Origin: Chloromonas sp. AAM2
Lineage: Eukaryota > Chlorophyta > Chlorophyceae > Chlamydomonadales > Chlamydomonadaceae
Length of the DNA: 64,000 nt
Direction of reading: 5' to 3'
NCBI GenBank assembly: GCA_004335635.1
Contig: QAXH01006577.1
Coordinates: forward strand, 1 to 64,000
A program made the translations under genes and the position numbers. This document shows, in pieces, positions 10,284-21,742 of the stretch. Within the stretch, counting starts at the first letter, position 1; each line of letters opens with the position of its first letter. The notes beneath the pieces were generated by a model. The model had not been told where the DNA came from. It ran no database searches and saw nothing but the letters and a program-made list of their open reading frames with translations.

Positions 10284-13200
10284 ATGGCTTTGGGCTCAGA
10301 CACCCCACCAGGTGAGCTGCCCGGCAGCACCCTCGCTCTCTACGCGGTTCTATGCTGCGTCTTCGTGGTCGGATCGGGGCTTGCGGCAGGTGCGGAGATT
10401 TGTTTGCTGCCGGCAAGTCCACGTCGCTGCATTGCGACACGGAAAACCCGTCGTACGCGAGCAATGTGCGATTGGGAGCTTACATCAAGCGCGTTGTGCT
10501 ATACTCTACAGGTCTGACTCTGGGTCTCATGAGCCTTGACAAGATGGAAATGCAGGTGCTGCTCCGGAGTGGCACGCCCAAGCAGCAGCGCCTGGCACGC
10601 ACCATCATGCCAATCATAGCCGACCCGCATTGGCTGTTGGTCACGCTACTGCTCTGGTGGGTTATGATGCAGCAGATGCGCATGCAGGCAGTTGCCTGCA
10701 TGCCCAAAGGCGCAGGCTCTCATGTCGCAAGCATGCGTTGACTTGCTGTCTGCCTGCTGCTGCTCGTGTGCTGATATCGGGCACCTGCTATGACCTGCAC
10801 CTGCGCTTTACGACTGCAGCAACGCTGGCTGCTTCGAAGCACTGCCTCTCTTCATGGACGTTTTGGTCAACCCATTGGGCGCCATCCTCATCTCAGTCAC
10901 CCTTATTCTGGTGAGACACGTGGCCAGTCAGCTTCCATGTCCGCTGCTTGAAATCTTGCAACATTGTTGTGTGATCTTGGTGCTTGTCTGCAGATATTCG
11001 GTGAGATCCTTCCCCAGGCCGTTTGTGCCCGTCATGGCTTGGCCATTGGTGCCGCCTTGGGTTGGCCAGTGCGGTTTTTCATGTGGCTAACTAGCCCCAT
11101 CTCCTGGCCCCTGGCACGCCTGTTGGACTGGCTACTGGGTCGTGAGGACGTTAACATCTTTAAAAGAGCCCAACTGAAGGTTAGCACTCAGCATGCAGGC
11201 ATCAGACGGCACCTCATGCTACTGCCTTCAGTCATGACGTGCAACCAGTTGCGGCTGCACAAATTGTTGTATTACTGCTTTCTGGTCGAGTTTGAATATG
11301 CTGCTTGTTGCAGGCTCTTGTGGACCTTCATGGCGCAGATGAGGGGTTGGGTGGCAAGCTGTCAGATGACGAGGTGCAGATCATTTGTGGTACGTGCTTG
11401 CGTCATACCCTGGAAACCTTGCCGAAAACATCAATCCCTGTTTCCGGTATACGCTGACGAAACATTCCTCGTTTCTTCTTAGGGGCATGCCTGGCCGTAC
11501 TCCACGAGGTCCATGCCGGTCTGTTGCGCACAGCCCACAAACTGTCTGGCCATTATTTGCAGGAAAGCAGCCTGTGCCACTAACTGTGCTGCTGTTCATT
11601 GCCATGTGTGTCCACAGGTGCGCTCGACCTGACCAACAAGATTGCCTACAGTGCCATGACCCCCCTGGACAAGGTGGTCATGCTGTCTGACGAACAGAGG
11701 CTGGACAGGGCAACCATAACAAAAATCCTGGCGTCAGGGCACAGCAGAGTGCCTGTTTACGCTGGGAAAAACAGGTGAGCCCCTGATGCGAACTGAAGAG
11801 TACAATTCGACTTTCTGGGTTGCACGTTCTTAACGGTATGGTCAGGGATGCACTGGACGGTCAGTATGATGACCACCGCTTCGTCACTTGCCTCCAACTG
11901 CTCAATCAACCGACTACCCAATACCTGGGCACGTGCTGTTCGGCAGGTTGAAAATGGTGCATCAGTCATTCTGCAACTGACATTTGCAATGTGCCTGCTT
12001 CTTTGCACATTCCATGTTTGCCTTGTGTGCACAACTTGCGGACCTTGTAATTTGCGTATGCCTTTTAATGCCAATACATTTGCCTATGCTGTCTGGTGCA
12101 GGAGCAACATCATTGGTTTGCTTCTCGTGAAGGAGCTGCTGGCCCATGCTTTCCCCACGCCTGAGGAGCTGGATAGGGGCTTGCTGCCACAGGTGTCGGA
12201 GCTAAAGATCCGTCCACTACCAAGGTGAGCAGCACAACAAGCAGCAACAGGAGCATCCGGCAGCAACAACACAGTTGGCAGCAGCCAGCCATGGCAGCAT
12301 CAAAGAGCCCTTCACTGCTCAGCTCTTGTTGTTTGCAGCCTGTTTGTTCGGCTGCCCCAGCTCACTGCCTGCCTGTAACAATTCAAATCTTTATCACTGC
12401 ACAGCATTCTGTTTGAAGCCTGCTGTCACCTGTTTGTCATATTGCTGATTGTCGCTCAGGTTGCCAGCAAGCACTCGTTGCTATGACATGCTCAAGCTCT
12501 TCCGCACCGGCCGTGCACACATGGTGCTGCTCACACAACCTGAGGCCGACGAAGGCGTCTCACTGCCAGCAGCCACCGACGTCAGCACGAGTGCGCCTGT
12601 CCTAGGCACGCAATCAGCACCAGCCAGCCCCAGGCAGCACGCAGCCAGAGCGGCTGTGGAGCTACCGCGCCTTGTCACCATCAGTCCACATGCTGCTGGA
12701 GGCCATCAGCAGCACCCTTCTCAGCCTGCACACGTTACCAACCATGTTCTTCATAGGCCCCAGCACAGCACACCCACGAGAATTGGGACTGTCAGTGTTC
12801 AAGAGAGAAGCTTGCAACGGGCGTCCCAGCCGCCTGCCGCTGAGCTGGCATCTGCTACTGCTGAGGATCACCCTGGCACTGCTTCTACATCCAGCCCGCG
12901 TGTATCTACTCGTGACATGCCAGCAGCCCAGCAATCCAGGCCAGACAGCATGTGGCCTGTGGACGAAGTCAGACGTGCTGAAGCTCAGAGCCACCTAGCA
13001 CTCAATGTTGAAGGCCAAGCTGCCACTGCTGCGCGCCGTCCAAGTGGCCTGGCCAAGCTCAGTGCGAGATTGTCCTCATGGCGTACGCGGCAGTCTGCTC
13101 AAGACACTGACAAGGTTTCCATCACCTCAGAATCATCCGAGCTACCCTCCGAGTTCACCGAAGGCGAGCCAGACGTTGAGGTGCCACAGATTGCTCAGCC

Positions 13201-14206
13201 TGGTGAGTTTGCTCGGGCTCTGCATGCAGCTTCTGGCACATGGGCTTTCCTGTACTTCAGTTTGTGGCAGCATGGCTGTGCATCAAGACTTCTGCTTGAT
13301 CTGTAAATTGAATTTTGTGTTTCTCGCCTGATTTTGTACTGGGCTAATCCGTACATCTTCATTGCTTGTCACTCTGGCATCACAAGATACATGATGTGTA
13401 TGTGCTTGTGCAGGCGAGCCTATTGGCATCATCACAATCGAAGACGTCTTGGAGGAGCTGGTGAGGACACGCTCATGCATGATTGCCATGCCGTGTTGGA
13501 GGCTGCATCATGCAACCACCATATGCCTTGGCACCAGCACGGTTTGCGCACATGGGGCAATTTGACTGAACACTTGCTCAGTGACCCATCTGTGCGAAAG
13601 TGAATACAAGCTGATGTTTGACTCACTATGCATCATTTTGCTTGTGCTGTACAGATGGGGCAGGAAATCCTTGACGAGACAGATCAGTTTGCTGATAACA
13701 CATGCACCCTCCCTGCTGACGAGGAGTTGAGAATACAGGTAAAACTGTTGTGGGTTGAATCTCATTGCTTCCTGGCAAGGGACTTGAGCAGCTGCCAGAA
13801 TGGGATATCTGTAAGGTAACCTTTGCACTGACATCAACCAGTTTCTTGAATGCCCACGACAGGTGTGATCAATGGCAAGTTAGAACATGAGTTTGCTCCC
13901 CACCACGTGCATACAACCTATAGGGCATGTGCACAACACCATGTTTATGTTTGCAAACACTTACCTTGCGTGCAGCTGGCACAGAGGCTACCGGAACGGC
14001 TGCGGGGCGTGGTGTTGGGTAGCGGCGTGACCCTCCTACGCCTCAGCCGTGCCAACAGCGGCCGAGCGGCCGGCATGACCAGCCGTGGCAGCACGCCAAG
14101 GCTTGGTGGAACAGATACTATGCACCAGACCCAGGTGCTTCGTTCAACTGGCAATCTAACAGCGTTGCAGGCCCAAACTATCAAAACGGACAAAGGGAGC
14201 TGCTGA
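10284..14206 (+). CDS. CNNM/CorC-type DUF21 and CBS-domain membrane transporter
   Basis: Eleven exons: 10284-10389, 10512-10656, 10820-10910, 10994-11179, 11314-11389, 11618-11774, 12102-12224, 12460-13202, 13414-13460, 13655-13738, 13976-14206 (TGA), 662 residues, phases consistent throughout. Residues from about 18 to 175 are the DUF21 membrane domain: a first hydrophobic helix, GLTLGLMSLDKMEM, LLLCNAGCFEALPLFMDVLV, IFGEILPQAVC and further helices. The CBS pair follows: IAYSAMTPLDKVVML and SGHSRVPVYAGKNR, IIGLLLVKELL, then HMVLL and IGIITIEDVLEEL with EILDETD. About 220 low-complexity residues (exon 8) are inserted in the second CBS domain, between HMVLL and IGIIT. The family (animal CNNM, plant CBSDUF, bacterial CorC) handles magnesium or other divalent cations at membranes and binds nucleotide in the CBS pair. 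Exact substrate and membrane are not visible here. Confidence 0.92.
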
Positions 14207-14345
14207 CAACGCGTGCTGCAGACCGTCCTTGTACGCTTCCCTCTTGTGAACGGTATCACATGGCGGGTCGCAATGTGTTGCATTTGTGAGGGCGCTTTGG
14301 ACCAAGACGTGTGGTGGGGTTGCCTTACATTGCTTGAATGGAAGT

Positions 14346-14350
14346 TGTAA
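14346..14350 (+). terminator. Possible TGTAA polyadenylation signal
   Basis: TGTAA lies 140 bases after the stop codon of the CNNM-type gene, in the expected strand. Assigned by position only. Confidence 0.3.
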
Positions 14351-14635
14351 GATGTGATTAATGAGCATGGAATCAAAAGTTGAACCTAAACTTGATGTAG
14401 AATCCATCTAGCTTCCTGAATTCACATCTTGCCACTGAATTCCAATCCAAGTTGTCAACACCAGAACAAGCTCAGCAAAGTCTGCTTAGCAAAGTCTGGT
14501 CATAATTTGAAACCAGACAGTTGCTCGCCACGATGATGGAGGCAGGCACTGCTACAAGCTCATTGCTGGATCCAAAACATCCTGCACTGCCATGATGCTG
14601 CCACACGCAGCCGCTGCTGACGCCCATGCTGCAGT

Positions 14636-15263
14636 TTAGTGCAGGCTGGGCTGTGACTGCCAGATCAAAAGACGCTTGCTCCCTGGTGTGAAAGCATCGT
14701 ATATCTTCTTGTTGACTGCGATCATCTTGTCAACATGCTCGGCTGTGGACTTGGGTGTGGTGTGGTGCAAGTGGTCCAGCACCAGGTTCTTGGAGATTGC
14801 GGAGTAGCGCAAGTCACGGTCATAGCTGTAGTTGAACTTCCAGATAGCATCATGATAGCGCTTGCCAGCGGCTGCCCATGCTGCGTGAAGCTTGTGCTCG
14901 CGCATCAGCGATGGCAGCACCTGGGTGTCGAGGTAGTACTGCGAGCACATCACAGCGATGGATGCACGTATGCGTTGATCTCAATCCAGCTGAAGTCTGC
15001 AAACTCGTCATCGCAGATATGGTCGCCACTGGCCCATGCGGGCCAACCCTTGTGCCCAATAGAGCTCGCATGACAGGCTGCTTGAACTACTGATGCTGTA
15101 ATTAGGCTCAATCGGAAAGCTCGCGCCGCTGCAGGCCAGGGCCTGTGGAGCATCTGCACCTTTACAATCTGGTGATCCCGAAACCTTGTCTTACCAGCAC
15201 AGACCCCGCAACCAGCGCGGCTGTGGCAGTCTCCTGCTGCAGCGACTCCGGTAGCAATTTCAT
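14636..15263 (-). CDS. Unidentified small protein, about 123 residues, two exons
   Basis: Exon 1 is 15263 down to 15195 (MKLLPESLQQETATAALVAG..), ending at a strong GTAAGA donor. Exon 2 is 14938 down to 14636 (TAA), starting after CTCGCAG; both sides are phase 0. A short hydrophobic stretch (ATAALVAGSVL) precedes YYLDTQVLPSLMREHKLHAA and a basic, aromatic segment (YHDAIWKFNYSYDRDLRY). It could be a small membrane or organelle protein, but I do not recognise the family. Exon 2 is well supported as coding; exon 1 is inferred, and a start at the ATG at 14950 is an alternative. The gene diverges from IFT38. Confidence 0.5.
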
Positions 15264-15626
15264 GATTGCTGATGTCCTCCACCCGAGCTAGCGCAAGTGG
15301 ATGTCCAGCAAGGCGTGGCTCACAGCCCGTTCGAACACAATCAAGCACGTCCGACTCAGCCTACACTATACGCAATGCGTGCAAGTGAAGGTCCTACCAA
15401 CCTCACCATGGAAAGGAAACGACTGCACGTGACATTTACGACGCACGTTTGCAAGCGGTGACTGGCGCCACGCATGAACAGAGCGCAATAACCTCGCCTA
15501 ACAACGCCACTTTCCCAGCGATTTGGGATTTCCTCTCAAGGAAGGTCTTCAAATTTTATTATTCGCGCCACTGTACAACAATTACAGTAACATTTGTCAC
15601 GGGCTGGAGCGTTAGAAGCTGATATC
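15264..15626. promoter_or_regulatory. Divergent intergenic region upstream of IFT38
   Basis: 363 bases separate the proposed start codons of the minus-strand small gene and IFT38. Both promoters should lie here. I see A/T-rich sequence around 15547-15565 but no convincing TATA box or other motif. Confidence 0.4.
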
Positions 15627-18600
15627 ATGGCGTTTCGTGAGCTGAGATGTAAGGCAACATGCAACATGGCAGGGCTGCCGTTGCACAGCTTATCAGCATT
15701 GCAAGGCTTCAGGTTGACAGTGTAGCATTGGTATGATTGTTTGCAGCGTTTACGGAGGTAATGAGGGCTTTAGGCTACCCGCGGCTTATCAGCATGGAGA
15801 ACTTCAGGTTGCCGAACTTTGAGCTGGTCGCTGACTGCCTCTACTGGTTGGTCCAAAGGTGAGCAGTCTTCTCATGAAAAGCACAAAAGCAGCACTCTGG
15901 GACAGCTCAAGGCAGTGTCTGTGTTGTGTGTGTGCATGCGCAGGTACTATCCAGGCGTGGACATTGCAGATGAAATCAGCACAGAAGCAGACAGAGTCAA
16001 GTTTCTTCAGTCAGTGGCACAAGTCATGCTTACCAAAGCACGAATGAAGCTCAACATTAAAAAGCTCTACTCAGCAGACGGCAATGCAGTAAGGGAGCTG
16101 CTGAAAGTGGCGGCCTTACTTTACAAAGCAACAGAAAAAGCAGCTGTAGAGGATGAGGTGAGCAGCGGTTGGCTTTCATGGGTCCACTTCGTGCCTTCAC
16201 ACATCAGATTACCACAGCCCGCATTGAGCAGCGGATTGTTGAAAGGCTTGTGCTTCATGACAGCTTGCTGCTAATCTGCCGCCATCACGACAGCACAGGC
16301 ACAGCCTGGAGAGCACCACAGCCCACAATCAGCAGCAAACCGCTGCCATGTAGCACATGCCCTCAGTTGTACGTGCATAGACTTGTCTGCGCAGCTGTGT
16401 GCATCAGCAGTGTCGCGTGTCAGCGGTCTTGCAGCAGGCACACTGACCACATGCACTGGCAAGTGCCTTCCTGGGAGCGCAGGCTGTAGCATGGCTCCCC
16501 TGACAACCAGTCATCACAAGTCCTAGTGCTAGGCTACGGGTGGCCCAAGCCTTTGAGTACGTGAATTCCCTGGCAGCCAGACATCACAGGTCCTAGTGCT
16601 ATACTCGCGGTAGCCTGGCTCACGAATACATTCACTGTCATGCAGGACACGCAAGAGGCCATGGATTTCTCCAGCATGATGAAGGGCTTCAACCCCAAGG
16701 ACATCAAGGGGTACGCAGCCGAGATCATCCGGGCTGGAGCTGCTCTGTACGATGCCTTGGGCCAGGAGGGGGAGTTGCGGGAACACAGGGCCAGGGCAGT
16801 GGCAGGGCATGTGGACACGGACTTCGTTGAGAGGAGCATACAGGAAGCGGTTGGGCAGGTGGGTGCTGGGCACACGGCAGACTCAGTGAGTAGTGGCTAT
16901 CCCAGGAATGCAGCAATGACCAGGCGCAGCAAGCGTATTACAGCACTGACTGCGGCACTCGAGTGGAGCAGGGCAACTGCCGCCACTGCAAGACTGCACT
17001 GACTGAGTCATGTATGCACAGGTCGTGCGGTAATGCCGGGCCCAGAGCACAGGCATAGGGTGCAGGGCGTCCCAACAGGCAGTGTATTGCTCTCTAGTGT
17101 CCGCAACACTGCGTTCACGTGGCATCCAGATGTGACACACACACACACACACACCTCATTGCTGTCCACATCATGCTATCTTGCCACGTCATGCAAGATT
17201 TTTATGGCAAATGCCACAGGTTGAGGACCATATCCGCTCTCTTGAGCAGCAGCTGGATGAATTGGAACGCAATGAAAAGACGCTTGACAACAAAATCGAG
17301 AAGAAGAAGCAGGAGCTGGAGCGCAATGAGAAGCGGCTGAGCACCCTTCAGAGCGTGAGGCCTGCTTACATGGATGAGTACGAGCGGCTGCAGGGAGAGC
17401 TCAACCTGCTGTACGGGCACTACCTGGACAAGTGGGTGCGGGGAGGGAATATGTGCGGACACTGTACGGGCACTACCTGGACAAGTGGGTGCGGGGAGGG
17501 AATATGTGCGGACACTGTACGGGCACTACCTGGACAAGTGGGTGTGGGGAGGGAATATGTGCGGACACTGTACGGGCACTACCTGGACAAGTGGGTGTGG
17601 GGAGGGAATATGTGCGGACACTGTACGGGCACTACCTGGACAAGTGGGTGTGGGANNNNNNNNNNNNNNNNNNNNNNNNNNNNNNNNNNNNNNNNNNNNN
17701 NNNNNNNNNNNNNNNNNNNNNNNNNNNNNNNNNNNNNNNNNNNNNNNNNNNNNNNNNNNNNNNNNNNNNNNNNNNNNNNNNNTGGAAAAAGGGGGGCGGG
17801 GAGGGAATATGTGCGGACACTGTACGGGCACTACCTGGACAAGTGGGTGTGGGGAGGGAATCACCTAGGAAGGGTTCACCTGAAAATATTTGATGTGTAG
17901 GATAGGGATGACCACCTGTGCTAATCGTCACCATCAGGGCATCATTAGCATCAGCATCAGCAACAACAACAAGTGTATCTTGCATGTTATCAGAAACCAC
18001 GGTGCAATCCAAATGTTTGTCTCATGTTTGGCATAATGTTGGCAGATGTTGGCATGGCTTGCTTGCATAAGAGTTGTAGAGGATGTGGAGGTGCCGGGGT
18101 CCGGCTGGTATGTGCAAGCTGTGGTGGGCAGGAGATTGCGGCCACATGACTCTGATAGTCACTTTGCAGCTTGGCCGTGTGATGTATTGGCTATCACATG
18201 CGGCGTATGAATAAAAGGTTTGCCATCACGGCCGAACCTATAAGCGACCCCACACTTTCTGGTCGTTATGTATCAGTCGCATTCATGATACAAAGCAGAG
18301 CCTTGCACAGGTTGATTGGTAAACTGAATGAAGCAGCGAGGGGTCTGGCCACAGGTAGAAGCAAAACACCGTGGGCAGGGTGCCGTTATGTTTGCTGCAA
18401 CATCCTGTTTTCATGGCATGATCTTCACCCTATCGCAGGTTCCGCAACCTGGAATTCCTTGAAAACGAGCTTGAGGCCTACTACCAGGCCGAACAGGAAA
18501 AACTGGAGGCGCAGGAAAGGCGGCTGAAGAAGATGCAGAAACGCTTGGCGTGAGTGACACAGACCAGGGCCCTACCTTGACCAGCTGATCACACAGTATC

Positions 18601-20157
18601 ACAGCCCTGGGTTTGTTCAGTGGCGGAACCAGAATAGCAACCTTCACGGCACCTACAACAGCATAATGTGGTGTGCTAGGATTAGCCGGAACAGTCAGCA
18701 TCAGGTGCGCTACCATCAGCCAGTGCACTCAAATCACCTAGCAACGTAATAGCACCATCCAGCAACAACTCTGACTGTGCGCACCAAGCATGTGTGCTAG
18801 CAAAGTCTGCTAACCCTGATGCTAGGATTACCCTGTCAGCACTGTTAGTAATCCAAAGTAGGCGAACGTCATGTGGGCTTCATGTTGTGCTTTTGCAGGG
18901 CTGAGGAGCTGCGCATCCTGCGTGGCGAGCAGGAGGTGAACGAGAACAATCTCCGGCTGGATCTGAGTGACGACGACGACTCCAATGACCCCGAAGACGA
19001 CCTATCGGAGCGAAGCCTGGACCAGGCGCCCAGGGCAGCCAGGATGGAGCCGGCCAAGGGGACGGGCAGGAAGGGCGACGGGGGCGACTTAGGATCAAGC
19101 ACACGGCCGCCACAGGGCCATGGGCAGGTGCGTGGCTCCTTGTGGGTGGGTGTGCAGGAACGATAGCTGGCAAGGCTTCTCGCGGATGCGTTCAGAGGAA
19201 GCAGGAAGCGGGAGAGATGCAGATAGTCAGGATGACGTACGCAAGCAGCGTTGGTGAATGTCTTCACTAGGTTGACTAGATTGAGTGCTCTTGTGATAAA
19301 TGCTTGCCTTCTGGAGAGATTCAGACAGCTGGTGCTGGCAAGGCTGCGCTTGACTGGGTATGCAGGTGATGCAGATACTTGGGATGATGGATGCAAGGGG
19401 TGCGGATGGAGGGCTTCACTAGGTGCACTGGGTTGAGTGCTTTCGAGGTGTAGATGCTCAGCGAAGCACAGCATCGCCAGCGGTGGCACATTAATTGTAA
19501 AGCCAGCAGGCTGAGCAAGCAGCTTGTGTCAACGGTCAAGTACGCAGTAAGCAGTCTGCTGGTTTGGCAATGCAGGCATGTTGCTGATGTGCTTTGCCTC
19601 TGGTTCCCAGGCAATACTTCCCACGATGTGTGTGCAGAGGGGGTTTCAGGTAGTGTCCCGAGTGGCACAACCCGGACGTGAGGCATCAAGGCCCACACAG
19701 CAGCCTTGGCTTGTATGCCCTGTAGGTGCTGGGTCAGCTCGACCAGTTCAATGACGACGAAGCGAGCATTGATGAGGATGAGAACAGCGACGGAGGGGAG
19801 GTGTCCATGGCGGGCTCAGAACAGGGCAAGGGACGCCAGGGAGGCGGCTACGCCAACGCAGGCTACGGAGGCAACAACGGCTATGGTCTGAGAGTGAGTG
19901 ACATACAACCCTGTTGATTGCCCACTGTTGTCAGATCACTGCTTGGGCACTAGGGTTGTGTTGGCTGGAATAGAATGCATCATTTGAGCAGGTGCAACTT
20001 GTGCTGTTACAGCTCCCACGAGTAAGACTAAGGTGTTGAGTGTAACACAACTGCGCTCTGCATGTGCCTGTATCATCATTTCCATCATTGTTAAATGGCA
20101 TTTCTTGTTTTTTAATTGCAGGTAGAAGCTGATGAAGATGACGAAGATGACTTCTGA
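15627..20157 (+). CDS. IFT38: Intraflagellar transport protein IFT38 (CLUAP1/qilin)
   Basis: Nine exons: 15627-15648, 15747-15858, 15944-16157, 16646-16858, 17220-17431, 18439-18549, 18899-19127, 19726-19893, 20122-20157 (TGA), 438 residues. The N-terminal calponin-homology-like domain reads [40 protein letters not shown] and [20 protein letters not shown], matching CLUAP1 almost motif for motif. Exons 4-6 give the coiled coil ([41 protein letters not shown]). The tail is acidic and ends EDDEDDF, as CLUAP1 ends in DNDF. IFT38 is a peripheral IFT-B subunit carried in trains inside cilia, where it pairs with IFT20, IFT57 and IFT54. Its presence implies the organism can build flagella at some stage. 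The donor of exon 5 lies in the first unit of a 53-base tandem repeat. Confidence 0.93.
16489..16620. repeat. Imperfect duplication in IFT38 intron 3
   Basis: Two copies of a block containing ATCACAAGTCCTAGTGCTA (about 16512) and ATCACAGGTCCTAGTGCTA (about 16583), about 70 bases apart, with similar flanks (CAACCAGTC / CAGCCAGAC). This is local duplication within the intron. Confidence 0.5.
17135..17154. repeat. AC microsatellite
   Basis: Ten AC dinucleotides in intron 4 of IFT38, 65 bases before the exon 5 acceptor. Confidence 0.8.
17411..17865. repeat. 53-base minisatellite across the exon 5 / intron 5 border of IFT38
   Basis: Unit starts at 17411, 17464, 17517, 17570 and 17623 are exactly 53 bases apart; an N run interrupts the array at 17656 and at least one more unit starts at 17822. 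Each unit begins GTACGGGCACTACCTGGAC, which codes for YGHYLD in the true exon, and contains AAGTGGGTG, the splice donor. The first two units read GTGCGGGG and later ones GTGTGGGG. The repeat has no stop codon in any forward frame. Confidence 0.9.
17656..17782. other. Assembly gap (127 N) inside the 53-base minisatellite
   Basis: The distance between flanking units (17623 to 17822, 199 bases) is not a multiple of 53, so the gap length is not true to the array. The first bases after it (TGGAAAAAGGGGGGCGGGGA) look like poor consensus. Confidence 0.95.
19215..19445. repeat. Two imperfect 80-base copies in IFT38 intron 7
   Basis: Copy one (about 19215-19300) contains TCTTCACTAGGTTGACTAGA and TTGAGTGCTCT; copy two (about 19362-19445) contains GCTTCACTAGGTGCACTGGG and TTGAGTGCTTT. 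They are about 150 bases apart in the same direction. Confidence 0.5.
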
Positions 20158-21742
20158 GCAGGTTCATAAGCACGCATCGGCCTTCTTGTTGGACAACAGG
20201 CGTGCTGTTGTGGACTAGCCACAGGGATTGTACGGTTCAGCTTGAGGTATGGTCAGGCTGGCAACCACGTGGTCGCAAGCCGCGACTGCTGAAGGCTTGG
20301 CTTGGGATGCATTGCTTGCTGTGCCATAGCGTGCATCAAGGTCAACTGAGTGCAATATGGTTACATGAACGCATTCTCGTAAAATTGAACGAACACCCTA
20401 GACACTTAGGCCTTCACTGGCCAAAAAAAGAAGTTTGCCAGTTCTGGGACAGTTCCATATGTCTCAGTGGCGAAGTGTCTAATTGGGTCTACTTCTTGTG
20501 GGAAAGTAGTATTTTTAGAATATCTGTTCACCTCAAGTTCACATAAACGGTGAAGTACGTATGTAAATGTGGGTCAGTGTAATCTGACACTGGGATGTGT
20601 TGCTGATGCTGGTGTCGGTGACTGCCAGAACTGGAACATGGGCAGTGAGATTATCAGAGACCCAGAACAGGATGTCCCACATTGACAGTGACACAAAGAC
20701 ATCACCTCCACACATGCAACTTTACACTTTGCAGACCCAGTCACACTCAACTGCACATTCTCAAGTTGTGGCTTGTCTCGTCAAAAGGCAACCAGTGCCT
20801 ACAGACCAGTGCACAACTGGTTGGACTCTGAGGAGGATAGTTACTCAGCCTGCTGCTTCACCAGCCTGTCCACCGCTCGACGTTTTACTCTTCCTTCGAT
20901 TCAAGCATGCGCGCAGGTCTTAAGGCAGAGTTGCACCTACATATACAAGAGCGGACAAAAGTACAACTCCAGACTGAGGTGTCGACACTCGCACATAAAT
21001 ACCTCTGGTGGCGGGCAGGCACGCGCATAACAATCTCAGGGTTAGCGTCACAGGTCCTAAGGCCAGGGCACACTGAGAATACCAACAAGGCGCTCACGAC
21101 ACACATCCTCTCTCAAACACCAACACCTATAATACAGACCTATTCACACAAGAACTGTCCCAGAACTGGCAAACTTCTTTTTTTTTGACGGGATATGTAA
21201 GTGTGAGGCAAAGAGGCTGGTGCAAAGATCACGCTTCTTCCCTCATTGCGCTTCCAGATCTCGCTGTACAATGATGAGTCCAGACGGGTTGCCAACATTG
21301 TGTCGCAACACGTCAGGCATGGTGAGAGAGCCAACACTACCACGCAAGTGTGTTTCAACCTGTAACACTAAACTATAGTACTTCTGTACCTGGAACAGCT
21401 CTGGCCCACGGAGTCAGCAGATGTTGATTGCTTCGGTTGTGGCCGCCCCTTGTTAGGCTGTTCAAGGCTGCAACCAACCTTAACCAAATGCTCTCAAACT
21501 TGGAATCCCATGTTTTCTTTGCCCAAAACCGTTGAATGAACCTGGTGCCCACTCGTGACCCGCTTTTTCCAAGAACTCCCCGAACATCGCAAATCAAGTG
21601 CTTCCGACTGAAGATATGAGACTAGTGTGTTCCCATAGTGTATAGCCGACGCTCAGCTCTTCCTCGGCGTGCGCCCTTCTCAAGCACCAGCGTTTTGCGG
21701 ACATCACCTTGACGACAGCGAGCTATCTTCTGAGACTTGGAG
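20158..21742. other. Intergenic stretch dominated by a 0.77-kb inverted-repeat element
   Basis: Apart from the element at 20421-21187, I see no exon. Sequence on both sides has only short open frames. Confidence 0.5.
20421..21187. mobile_element. Inverted-repeat element, 767 bp, or two copies facing each other
   Basis: The left end at 20421 reads CC, an A run, GAAGTTTGCCAGTTCTGGGACAGTT. The right end, from about 21153, is its reverse complement, AACTGTCCCAGAACTGGCAAA, then a T run and G. A degenerate internal core lies near 20628 (TGCCAGAACTGGAACA). No long open frame lies between them. The terminal match is over 30 bases. Confidence 0.55.

Noticed and set aside
17181..17900. Long open frames in three forward frames across the 53-base repeat
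   Set aside because: They exist only because the repeat has no stop in any frame. The IFT38 protein continues correctly when the exon ends at 17431 and resumes at 18439.
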